In this document: in pieces, positions 42,085-48,991 of the stretch
Layout: the number at the start of each line of letters is the position of its first letter
Numbering within the stretch: the stretch's first letter is position 1
Assembly: GCF_003946115.1 (NCBI RefSeq)
Contig: NZ_RHOH01000007.1
Location: forward strand, 1-64,000
Length of the DNA: 64,000 nt
Direction of reading: 5' to 3'
Source: Lacticaseibacillus daqingensis
GTDB lineage: Bacteria; Bacillota; Bacilli; Lactobacillales; Lactobacillaceae
Position numbers and translations under genes: made by a program
The notes under the pieces: generated by a model
The model's database searches: none
Seen by the model: only the letters and a program-made list of their open reading frames with translations
What the model was told of the DNA's origin: nothing

Positions 42085-42376
42085 GCAACCGCCCTCCCAA
42101 CTCTGGGACCTCGTCTAGTGCCTCCGTCATAGTGCTGGCAGCAACCTGCAACCGGCGCAGCGTGCCGGCGCTGACTGGCAGCACGTCCGCAGGCTCGCCG
42201 TGGGCTGACCAACGCACCTCATCCCCCACCCCTAGCTCTGCGGCCAAGTCTCTAATGTCGGCCACTAGTTCCTCCCTGATCGGGTCGCCGTTTGCATCTC
42301 TTATCGTTTCGGGGATGGCGGTGGCCAGTATCAGCAGCCCTGTCAACCGGTCCCCGATGTCTGTGTGATTAATCAT
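42077..42376 (-). CDS. Hypothetical island protein
   Basis: 99 residues, acidic (DIGDRLTGLLILATAIPETI ... REELVADIRDLAAELGVGDEVRW). ATG 42376 follows GCAGGAGGCAAAC. Small acidic proteins are common early genes of phages and satellites. No family recognised. Confidence 0.5.
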   Translation of the reverse strand: MINHTDIGDRLTGLLILATAIPETIRDANGDPIREELVADIRDLAAELGVGDEVRWSAHGEPADVLPVSAGTLRRLQVAASTMTEALDEVPELGGRLHE

Positions 42377-42446
42377 GTTTGCCTCCTGCTGCTCTTGCAG
42401 CCTGTCTGAGTGTTGTAGCTAATAGTCCTGCCCGCCAGCCGGATTC

Positions 42447-42722
42447 TTACATCTCGTGTTTTAGTAGCCACTGGTCAACGCTCGCGCGCCGCCACAGTTT
42501 CAATCCATCAATGACAACGCAAGGCATCCCCTGCGCGGTCAATTTGTCTAGTGTTGAGACGCTGACACCTATCATCTCAGCCGCGTCCTTGCGTTGCAGG
42601 TACTCGGCCCAGCGATGACGCCCGGCTGCTGACCGGAACGCCTCAACCGCCGCGGCGCGCATCTCCTGCTTTAGTCCTTGCTCGTACTCATCAGGCACGG
42701 GCAAGGTGATCGTCTTGACCAT
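42447..42722 (-). CDS. Excisionase-like MerR-type HTH protein
   Basis: 91 residues. The C-terminal half (YLQRKDAAEMIGVSVSTLDKLTAQGMPCVVIDGLKLWRRASVDQWL) is the HTH_17/Xis fold. The N-terminus is helical. ATG 42722 follows GGGGAGGACTTTTT. It is second in the leftward operon after the Cro-like gene. Small proteins of this kind direct excision with the integrase; a purely regulatory role is also possible. Confidence 0.7.
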   Translation of the reverse strand: MVKTITLPVPDEYEQGLKQEMRAAAVEAFRSAAGRHRWAEYLQRKDAAEMIGVSVSTLDKLTAQGMPCVVIDGLKLWRRASVDQWLLKHEM

Positions 42723-42769
42723 AAAAAGTCCTCCCCACCGTCTCCGGGCGGCTTAGTGTTGTGAACCGG

Positions 42770-42988
42770 CTAGGCGGTCGGCCGCTTACTTCGTGGATCG
42801 TAATCAATGAGTTCATGCAGCGGAATCTGCAAGAAGTCACACAGCTTCATGAGCGTGGGAATAGTGACGTTCTTAGCACGTTTATTGCGAATACGAGAAA
42901 CCGTATTTCGCTGCAGCCCCGCCCCCTCTGCGACTTCATTCACTGTCAGCAGCCTGGTGCCCATAATTGCCGAAAGTTGATTATTCAT
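42770..42988 (-). CDS. Cro-like XRE-family repressor
   Basis: 72 residues: TRLLTVNEVAEGAGLQRNTVSRIRNKRAKNVTIPTLMKLCDFLQIPLHELI is a complete HTH_26-type Cro/CI domain. ATG 42988 follows GATGGAGATGATCTC; the longer frame to 43042 runs into the operator region. It is divergent from the CI-like gene with a shared promoter region. It controls the lytic/excision direction of the switch. Confidence 0.8.
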   Translation of the reverse strand: MNNQLSAIMGTRLLTVNEVAEGAGLQRNTVSRIRNKRAKNVTIPTLMKLCDFLQIPLHELIDYDPRSKRPTA

Positions 42989-43044
42989 GAGATCATCTCC
43001 ATCAATATTAGTATGTGCACGCCTAAATTCGTTTGTGCACATTA

Positions 43045-43073
43045 AGGGTAACTTGTAAATATTTACCTGTCAA
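43045..43073 (-). promoter_or_regulatory. Leftward (Cro) promoter
   Basis: Minus strand TTGACA (43068-43073), 17 bases, TACCCT (43045-43050). It is followed by two operator boxes. Confidence 0.55.
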
Positions 43074-43080
43074 TGTTTAT

Positions 43081-43110
43081 TTGCACGTTAATATTGGCAA
43101 ATGCTACAAT
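43081..43110 (+). promoter_or_regulatory. Rightward (CI) promoter
   Basis: TTGCAC (43081-43086), 18 bases, TACAAT (43105-43110). Operator boxes overlap both elements, suggesting autoregulation. Confidence 0.65.
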
Positions 43111-43134
43111 GTGCAAAAGACGAGGTGAAAATAC

Positions 43135-43722
43135 ATGCTTGCAAACAGATTAAATGTTCTACTGGCAGAACGTCAGCTTTCAATTAAGGACGTGGTAACT
43201 GATACAGGTATATCTAGGAATACAATTTCTAATATCAGCAACAGTCCGTCGGCAAATATTGCGACTGATACCATCGACCGGCTCTGTAACTATCTTGAAA
43301 TAACCCCGGCAAATTTTTTCGAGTATTCACCGTACTTGTTAAAATATAATTGGACAACGAGCCCATATGACAACAGCCCGGCAGTTGCGGTTCAAGTACA
43401 AAACGGACAGACCGAATTGACGCATTACGTGTTTCCTTCCGTTGAAAATACCGACCAGGACATAGAAGTAACATTGTCTGCTGATGATTTATATGAATCT
43501 CTCATCATCAAATTGCCGGTACGTTTTCAAAAGTTAATTCAGGCTACTCTTTTTTCGCTGTTAGAAGACTTTCTCTTGAAACAATCTGATTTATTGACTT
43601 CTAATACTTTTGCGGATAAGACGAGAATTAATGTTCAGTTTGATATTATGTTGAACGAAGGTGATGGAACTCATGCGCGGCGATCGAAACAACTCGATCT
43701 AGATACAAAAAGATTCAAGTGA
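43135..43722 (+). CDS. CI-like repressor without peptidase domain
   Basis: 195 residues. N-terminal HTH (RLNVLLAERQLSIKDVVTDTGISRNTISNISNSPSANIATDTIDRL). The rest has beta-rich and helical parts but none of the S24 Ala-Gly/Ser/Lys features needed for RecA-assisted self-cleavage. So induction is more likely through binding of another protein (as with Stl of SaPIs) than by direct SOS cleavage; inferred from absence. Clearly lower in GC than neighbours. ATG 43135 follows GACGAGGTGAAAATAC. Confidence 0.7.
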   Translation: MLANRLNVLLAERQLSIKDVVTDTGISRNTISNISNSPSANIATDTIDRLCNYLEITPANFFEYSPYLLKYNWTTSPYDNSPAVAVQVQNGQTELTHYVFPSVENTDQDIEVTLSADDLYESLIIKLPVRFQKLIQATLFSLLEDFLLKQSDLLTSNTFADKTRINVQFDIMLNEGDGTHARRSKQLDLDTKRFK

Positions 43723-43894
43723 GAGCACTTTTTAAGGTATTTGATTTATGAGTGTTTCGCTTTTTAGGGTGTTACCTTTGTTACCATGCGAAGATGCCAA
43801 AACATCGAACGTGTCAATTTTTAGCAAGTCCTCATTGAACCGTCACAGCAACTCCCTTACATACCTGCCCGCCAGCCGGTACGGAGGGAAAACA

Positions 43895-45064
43895 ATGGCA
43901 TCAATCACGACATACACAACAAAAGCCGGCGAAGAGCGCTACCAGATTAGCGTCTTTGTCGGCAGGGATGATCTAACTAGCAGGCCTCGTTACCTGCACA
44001 AACGTGGCTTTACGTCAAAAAAAGAAGCCACCCTGGCAGCGTCCAGACTGACCCTGGATGCTGCCGGCGATGACTTGACTAAACGTAAGCGGCTACGGTT
44101 TCGAGATGTCTACGAACAATGGTACCTGTCATACGTGAATGAGGTGGCTGAATCCACCTACGCTAAGACACGCGGCATGTTCGACAACCACATTTTACCA
44201 TTTTTTGGTGATCGGCATATCGGCGACATTTCAACGGCGCAGCTACAAAAGGCGGTGAATCACTGGGCCAAAGAGGTCACACACAACAACAAGGGCTGGT
44301 TTGGCTACGTATCTGCGGTGCTCCAATACGCCCAGGAACAAGGCTACATCCCCGCAAACCCGGCCAAGCGGGTCAAGGTGCCCAAGCAGCAGCGCAAGCC
44401 CGGGGACGCGCCGGAAAACTTCTGGGATAGGCAAGAACTAGCAGCCTTCTTTGGCTATATTGACCAAGCTAGCGAGCCACAAAAGTATGCCCTGTTCCGG
44501 GTGCTGGCCTTTGGCGGTCTACGCCGTGGGGAGGTGCTGGCGCTAACCTGGGGGGATGTCTCTTTCTCTGACGGGGCTATACGGGTCAATAAGACGCTGA
44601 CACAGGGCGTTAAGGGTAAACAGATAGTGCAGGCCCCGAAGACACCAAAGAGCCGGAGAACGGTAGCCATGGACGATAAAACTATGGCCGCGCTACGTAC
44701 CTGGCGAGTGATGCAACTTAAGAAGCTCATGGCCCAGGGGTTCAACGGGAATACGCCCGATCAGCTTATTTTTTCGAGCAGGAACAATACCCACATGTTT
44801 CTCTACCAGCCGTCCAAGTGGCTGCGGGCAATCGAAGATGCGGACGCCAAGGCGGAGCATCCCCAACTATCTCACCCGATCACCACCCACGGCTTTCGCC
44901 ACAGCCATGCGTCCGCCTGCTTTGCGGCTGGCATGACGATCAAAGAGGTGCAGGACAGGCTTGGCCATGAGGACGCTCAGACAACCCTAAACGTGTATAC
45001 TCACGTCACCAAGGGCCAAGGCGAAAAGGCAGCCGTCAAGGTCGCCAATTATCTCGGATTTTGA
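43895..45064 (+). CDS. int: Tyrosine integrase of the island
   Basis: 389 residues. The N-terminal AP2-like arm-binding domain (ITTYTTKAGEERYQISVFVGR ... HKRGFTSKKEATLAASRLTL) is followed by the core-binding domain (FRDVYEQWYLSYVNEVAESTY) and catalytic domain with Arg in AFGGLRRGEVLALTW, HGFRHSHAS (His, Arg), His in LGHEDAQTT and Tyr in TLNVYTHV. ATG 43895 has GGAGGGAAAACA upstream; earlier M codons lack a site. It ends 93 bases before attR. The arm repeats at both ends are its expected targets. Confidence 0.95.
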   Translation: MASITTYTTKAGEERYQISVFVGRDDLTSRPRYLHKRGFTSKKEATLAASRLTLDAAGDDLTKRKRLRFRDVYEQWYLSYVNEVAESTYAKTRGMFDNHILPFFGDRHIGDISTAQLQKAVNHWAKEVTHNNKGWFGYVSAVLQYAQEQGYIPANPAKRVKVPKQQRKPGDAPENFWDRQELAAFFGYIDQASEPQKYALFRVLAFGGLRRGEVLALTWGDVSFSDGAIRVNKTLTQGVKGKQIVQAPKTPKSRRTVAMDDKTMAALRTWRVMQLKKLMAQGFNGNTPDQLIFSSRNNTHMFLYQPSKWLRAIEDADAKAEHPQLSHPITTHGFRHSHASACFAAGMTIKEVQDRLGHEDAQTTLNVYTHVTKGQGEKAAVKVANYLGF

Positions 45065-45068
45065 CCAA

Positions 45069-45090
45069 ATATCACCACGCATATCACCAC
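45069..45090 (+). promoter_or_regulatory. Right integrase arm-type sites
   Basis: ATATCACCAC at 45069-45078 and 45081-45090, again spaced 12 bases. Same orientation as the left copies. Confidence 0.75.
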
Positions 45091-45157
45091 GGGCCACATT
45101 TCAAGGCCAAAAACGGCTATACACCGTGCCACGCAAGGGATGAGGAAAAATGGTATA

Positions 45158-45177
45158 CGATTCTCCTCACCTCCATT
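45158..45177 (+). repeat. attR core (20-bp direct repeat)
   Basis: CGATTCTCCTCACCTCCATT, identical to attL at 35970-35989. Confidence 0.92.
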
Positions 45178-45202
45178 TTTAGTGCTTCGTTGAACTTGTT
45201 TG

Positions 45203-45243
45203 AACACCGAAAACGCCGATATAAAGGCGTTTCGGTGTTTTTG
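45203..45243 (+). terminator. Displaced native ssrA terminator
   Basis: AACACCGAAA(A)CGCC...GGCGTTTCGGTGTT followed by TTTG, 26 bases after the attR core, i.e. where the ssrA terminator would lie before insertion. Confidence 0.75.
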
Positions 45244-45257
45244 TTTGCCGTTGTTTT

Positions 45258-45291
45258 CCACTGTTGCCCACGAACTCGTGGGCAACAGTGG
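45258..45291. repeat. Perfect 16-bp-arm palindrome
   Basis: CCACTGTTGCCCACGA, two-base centre AC, then the exact complement TCGTGGGCAACAGTGG. A T-run (TTTTTT) follows 10 bases later. Function unknown. Confidence 0.7.
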
Positions 45292-45346
45292 GCGAGCGCT
45301 TTTTTGACTGTCATTATAGTCTCAAAACTTTGTGAAAATTAAATAA

Positions 45347-45766
45347 CCAAATCGTGAATTCTTGTTGCCAAACCTGCGAGGTAAGGTGCTGGGATACAGT
45401 GGTGCTGACAGCGTGGCACTCAGCTCGGGCGACACAATGCCCATCGACCGCATTAGACACGTCAAAATCATATCAGCAACGTAGGCCTCGGGGAACTGGG
45501 GCCTTTTTGCGTAATCTCCATAAAGGAGTTGAGCGCGCGGATGAGACAACCATCATCGCGGTGGACGGTACACGCGTGATCCAGTTAAGCGTCCACGACC
45601 TCGCCACTGCCGAAGAGGCTGCGGACTAATTTGAGATACTTGCCGAACTTTTTGGAACAAAATAAAAAAACGCATTGCGGGGAAACTCTACATCGTACTC
45701 CAAGGCTACCCAGACTGTTACTTAAAAGTCTACCGTCTTGATCTCGGCATGCTCTTCCCCCAGTGA
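45347..45766 (+). pseudogene. Decayed coding remnants
   Basis: Three fragments without usable starts: 45365-45484 (LPNLRGKVLGYSGADSVALS ... IRHVKIISAT, followed by a terminator hairpin at 45484-45512), about 45520-45629 (KGVERADETTIIAVDGTRVI..., where AAAGGAG and its TTG start are in another frame), and 45636-45766 (...LYIVLQGYPDCYLKVYRLDLGMLFPQ). They look like residues of older genes, perhaps from a former insertion. No family assigned. Confidence 0.4.
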
Positions 45767-45875
45767 AAAAGCGGGTGGTTATTGTTGACTGATGATTTTA
45801 CTTAAGTTAACCTGATTCGCGAAAGGGGGTGAACTAACCAAACTCGACTCTAGCATAGGTAAAGGAGAGATTACT

Positions 45876-46553
45876 GTGAGAAAAAAGACGCTCTTAGTTG
45901 CTCTGACAACGATTCTTATAGGCTCCACAACCACTCCGGCTGTAAATATCAAAGCCACAGAATCCCCCTCAATTCCATTGCATGAACGGTCTACAATCTT
46001 GACAACTCCTGCCCAATTCGTTCGAATGGACAACTACGTTCAGGTACGAAATAACCAGTACGTGCTCTCTGACGAGGCGACTCGAAGCGAGGATACCAAT
46101 ACTGTGAAGTCTATTCAGCAAAGTCTTAATCTTGCGAACCAGGCGGTACGGTCCTCAAGCATGCTAATTGATCCAGTCTCGAAGGTAGCGTCAAGCTACA
46201 CAGCGCTAAATTCTCTGCCAGGTAAAACGACATATCTTGAGTGGTACGGTGTCAGGAATATATATCGCTCAAATGCAGCTATATATAAGGACATCAGCCA
46301 GCTTCGTAACGCATCACAAAGCGAGGGCTCTTTATCTACGCCCGCAGGTGTTGCTGGGGTACTCACATATCTATTCCCGGCAGTATCTTTCGGATTAGGC
46401 TTCTTGTCAGCAGTCTCGGGAGTACGCTCATGGGTATTCAAAAACTGGTACCAAACATTAAGCGAAGCTCAAAGAGCTTACCCAACCAAGAAGATTAGAT
46501 GGGACGTTTACTGGACCACCAATAGCCAGGCAGGAGTGTGGAATGGAAATTGA
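45876..46553 (+). CDS. Secreted protein with hydrophobic segment, bacteriocin-like candidate
   Basis: 225 residues. GTG 45876 follows AAAGGAGAGATTACT. The signal peptide is MRKKTLLVALTTILIGSTTT with a likely Ala-x-Ala-like cut near residue 25-28. A polar region follows, then a hydrophobic Gly-rich stretch (GVAGVLTYLFPAVSFGLGFLSAVSGV, about 158-183), then a basic Trp/Tyr-rich tail. This layout recalls SdpC-type toxins and other secreted membrane-active proteins, but no signature is decisive. Much lower GC than the core. The following membrane gene overlaps it. Confidence 0.6.
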   Translation: MRKKTLLVALTTILIGSTTTPAVNIKATESPSIPLHERSTILTTPAQFVRMDNYVQVRNNQYVLSDEATRSEDTNTVKSIQQSLNLANQAVRSSSMLIDPVSKVASSYTALNSLPGKTTYLEWYGVRNIYRSNAAIYKDISQLRNASQSEGSLSTPAGVAGVLTYLFPAVSFGLGFLSAVSGVRSWVFKNWYQTLSEAQRAYPTKKIRWDVYWTTNSQAGVWNGN

Positions 46554-46702
46554 CAACATTCTTAGTCGTGCTTGCCGGACTCTTGGATATGGTAGCTGCG
46601 GTTAATGGCAAAAATAGCAGCCATTCCAAGTGGCGACTAGCCGCCATTGGACTGGCGGCCATATGCCTTATAGTTGCTCTGATCATGATGACGTTGAAAT
46701 AA
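46538..46702 (+). CDS. Small two-helix membrane protein, immunity-like candidate
   Basis: About 54 residues from GTG 46538 (or 50 from TTG 46550). Two hydrophobic segments (LTTFLVVLAGLLDMVAAV and LAAIGLAAICLIVALIMMTL) are joined by a charged loop NGKNSSHSKWR. The ribosome site GGCAGGAG lies inside the preceding gene and the frames overlap, so translation is coupled. A small membrane protein coupled to a secreted candidate toxin is the usual immunity arrangement. A terminator follows. Confidence 0.5.
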   Translation: MEWKLTTFLVVLAGLLDMVAAVNGKNSSHSKWRLAAIGLAAICLIVALIMMTLK

Positions 46703-46731
46703 GTGCTCACATCGAAATCTTTTATGCTTCG

Positions 46732-46764
46732 AAGGTTTCTCAGAGATGAGAAGCCTTTTTTATT
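46732..46764 (+). terminator. Terminator of the secreted/membrane pair
   Basis: AAGGTTTCTCA-GAGA-TGAGAAGCCTT followed by TTTTATT. Confidence 0.85.
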
Positions 46765-47019
46765 GAGTGTATTGGTTTGGCCGCCAAGGTGCGTAGGTTT
46801 GATTGCAAGTGCTATGGGCATGGGTAGTGTCTTATACAATGTCTGTTCCAGGGTGGATTAAGTGTTTTGTGTCTCGGTACTCGATTGAAATGTTGCTCCA
46901 CTCGCGGAGGTTGCTTATGACGTGCAGTAATCATCAGGATTTAGTTTGAAGTGTACTAGCTCCTAACTGCGAAGTAGGCGGGTGTGCTGCTTTTGTGCGT
47001 AGTTGCACAAAAAGTAAAA

Positions 47020-47050
47020 TAAAAAGGCCCACCCCTTTCGGAGTGAGCCT
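47020..47050 (-). terminator. Minus-strand terminator-like hairpin
   Basis: Minus strand GGCTCACTCC-GAAA-GGGGTGGGCC followed by TTTTTATT. No gene lies directly upstream on this strand. Confidence 0.6.
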
Positions 47051-47145
47051 AGATTGATGAGCTGTGGTGAACTTTAATGAGCTTTAATGAGCCGTGGTGA
47101 GCTAGAACGGCCGCTTCCCCGCATTGATGCTACGCTGGAGGTACA

Positions 47146-47157
47146 TCACCTCCATTA
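47146..47157 (+). repeat. Partial copy of the att core
   Basis: TCACCTCCATTA, shared with the 3' end of ssrA (35979-35990). Suggests an older attachment-site scar; 12 bases may also be chance. Confidence 0.35.
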
Positions 47158-47183
47158 AGTCCCTTTCCAGATATTGCGATTGT

Positions 47184-47226
47184 CTCCCAGAATGCTGTTA
47201 CAGCAGCGTTTCGGGAGTTTTTTATT
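47184..47226 (+). terminator. Terminator-like hairpin
   Basis: CTCCCAGAA...TTTCGGGAG with an inner GCTG/CAGC pairing, then TTTTTTATT. Confidence 0.55.
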
Positions 47227-47470
47227 GCCACTCATTCTGATTTTAGTTAGACCATTTTGATTTTCGGTCGGACCCCTACCGACACTTGTTGCCACCTTCT
47301 ATGTTGCCAGTAACTTATGAACATTTTGTGCACAAAGTCCAAAGAAAGATCACGTACACGCCTGTACGCCGGATCATGGCCACTGCAAGCCGCGGCAGCC
47401 GCCCCGCGCTAAAACTCACGCGCTCAGGGCAGCTGTCGCGGGCCAGCGCTAGGTCCACCGATCCGCAGTC

Positions 47471-47507
47471 AAAAAAACTGAGCCGACAACTGTCGACTCA
47501 GTTTTTT
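47471..47507 (-). terminator. Terminator of permease 1
   Basis: Minus strand AAAACTGAGTCGACA/TGTCGGCTCAGTTTT then TTT; the gene's TGA lies in the 5' arm. Confidence 0.88.
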
Positions 47508-48859
47508 GTGTGTTTTACGCCGGTACGCCCCTGCCACACCGCCAGCCCCACAATAACGGCGCCGGCGACCAGTGTGGCGATCGCGGTGTCGCGTGCCAGC
47601 ATCATGATGACGACGATCATCGCCAGAAATGCAAGGACGAACCAATCGCCCAGTGGATACAACGGCGCGGCAAATGTTGGCCGCCTCGGCCGCGTTTTTT
47701 TGAACGCCAGGTGGGCCAAGACGATCATCACCCACACGAAGAGGAAACTGATGGTTGCCACGCTGGCCACCAGCGTGAACACCGCGGCCGGCAGGAAGTA
47801 GTTCAAGCCCACCGCCACCGCGATCACAGCCGTTGACGCGGTGATGGCGCGCGCCGGCACCTGACGCTTGGACAGCTTCGCCAGCCGGTGCAGGTGCGGG
47901 TCGCGGCTGGTGATGGCCATCGAAAACAACAGCCGACCAGTGCTGTACAGCCCCGAGTTGCAGGCCGATGCCGCCGCGGTCAGCACCACGAAGTTGATGA
48001 TGTCGGCGCCCCCGGGAATGCCCAGAGTCTGGAACACCTGCACGAACGGGCTGCGGTCCGCACTGACGGCCGTCCACGGCGACAGGCTCATGATGACCAC
48101 CAGCGCCCCCACGTAGAACAAGATGATGCGCACTGGCAGCTGGTTGATGGCGCTGGGGATCGTTTTGGCCGGATCGCGCGTCTCGCTGGCGGTCAGCCCC
48201 ACGAGCTCGATCCCGGTGAAGCTGAACACCACCATCTGAAAGGCCATGATGAAGCCGCCCACGCCGCGCGGGAAAAAGCCCCCGTGCGTCCACAGGTTCG
48301 TCAGCGTTGCCGTACCCGCCGCGGTATGCACCCGACCGATCAGGAGAACGGCGCCCAGGGCGATCAGCGCGAGTATCGCCACCACTTTGATCAGCGCAAA
48401 CCAGAATTCCGCCTCACCGAACAGGCCCACCGAAATCAGGTTGACCGCCCACAGGACCAGCAGGATCACCAGCCCGGGTAGCCACTGCGGCAAGTTCGGC
48501 CACCAGAAGCGGACGTACACCCCGACTGCGGTGACTTCCGCCATTGCCAGCGCCACCCAGCACAGCCAGTAGGTCCAGCCGGTCACCGCGGCCGCGCGCG
48601 GGCCCAGATAGCGGCCCACGAAGTCGAGGAAGGAGTGCTGGGTCAGATCAGACATGAGCAGCTCGCCCAGCGCGCGCATCAAAAAGAAGCACATTAGCCC
48701 GCACAGCAGGTACGCCAATATAATGGCCGGGCCGGCAGCATGGATCGCCTTGCCCGCGCCCAGGAACAGGCCGGTGCCGATCGTGCCGCCAATTGCCATT
48801 AACTGAATGTGTCGCCCTTTGAGATTGCGGGCCAGTTGCTTATCTGTCTGCGTTGCCAT
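47498..48859 (-). CDS. APC amino acid permease (AAT type), copy 1
   Basis: 453 residues, 12 hydrophobic segments. N-terminus LKGRHIQLMAIGGTIGTGLFLGAGKAIHAAGPAIILAY, then MRALGELLMSDLTQHSFLDFVGRYLG and FSFTGIELVGLTASETRDPAKTIPSAI, the amino acid transporter pattern closest to D-serine/D-alanine/glycine (CycA) and related permeases. Substrate not assignable. Start ATG 48859 has GATGAGGAGGCTGAC upstream. It lies directly downstream of a clearly related permease gene; each has its own terminator, so they are a tandem duplication expressed separately. Confidence 0.85.
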   Translation of the reverse strand: MATQTDKQLARNLKGRHIQLMAIGGTIGTGLFLGAGKAIHAAGPAIILAYLLCGLMCFFLMRALGELLMSDLTQHSFLDFVGRYLGPRAAAVTGWTYWLCWVALAMAEVTAVGVYVRFWWPNLPQWLPGLVILLVLWAVNLISVGLFGEAEFWFALIKVVAILALIALGAVLLIGRVHTAAGTATLTNLWTHGGFFPRGVGGFIMAFQMVVFSFTGIELVGLTASETRDPAKTIPSAINQLPVRIILFYVGALVVIMSLSPWTAVSADRSPFVQVFQTLGIPGGADIINFVVLTAAASACNSGLYSTGRLLFSMAITSRDPHLHRLAKLSKRQVPARAITASTAVIAVAVGLNYFLPAAVFTLVASVATISFLFVWVMIVLAHLAFKKTRPRRPTFAAPLYPLGDWFVLAFLAMIVVIMMLARDTAIATLVAGAVIVGLAVWQGRTGVKHTKN

Positions 48860-48938
48860 GTCAGCCTCCTCATCAATAGTCTCCAGTATACACAAGTGTT
48901 TTTATTCAGTGAACAAAAATCGTTATGCTTCGGCCACG

Positions 48939-48984
48939 AAAAAAGGAACTGGGACAAGTATGGCGTTTGTCCCAGTTCCTTTTG
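48939..48984 (-). terminator. Terminator of permease 2
   Basis: Minus strand AAAAGGAACTGGGACAAACG/ TTGTCCCAGTTCCTTTT then TT. Long perfect stem of about 17 bp. Confidence 0.9.
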
Positions 48985-48991
48985 GCCAGTC

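Larger units (their letters stand above)
43014..43116. promoter_or_regulatory. Operator boxes of the CI/Cro switch
   Basis: Four related boxes: TGTGCAC 43014-43020, TGTGCAC 43034-43040, TTTGCAC 43080-43086, TGTGCAA 43110-43116. They lie in the promoters of both divergent regulators, in pairs near each -10/-35. Likely binding sites of the repressor and Cro-like protein. Confidence 0.65.
35970..45177. mobile_element. Integrated phage-satellite-like island at ssrA
   Basis: About 9.2 kb between direct repeats of CGATTCTCCTCACCTCCATT (35970-35989 and 45158-45177). Gene order from the right: integrase, CI-like repressor, Cro-like, excisionase-like, five small or unknown genes, replication module, wHTH protein, two ArpU-like regulators, and a 214-residue helical protein. 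There are no terminase, portal, capsid, tail, holin or lysin genes that I recognise. The layout matches phage-inducible chromosomal islands of Gram-positive bacteria; a heavily deleted prophage is the alternative. Base composition is more AT-rich than the flanks. Confidence 0.85.
46765..47470. other. Intergenic scar region
   Basis: About 700 bases without a credible gene. It holds a minus-strand terminator-like hairpin (47020-47050), a partial att core (47146-47157), a plus-strand terminator-like hairpin (47184-47226), and imperfect tandem copies of a ~21-base unit near 47231-47272 (CATTCTGATTTTAGTTAGAC / CATTTTGATTTTCGGTCGGA). Confidence 0.5.

Noticed and set aside
47231-47272. Terminal repeat of an insertion sequence
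   Set aside because: The two ~21-base units are only similar, in direct orientation, and no transposase fragment is adjacent.
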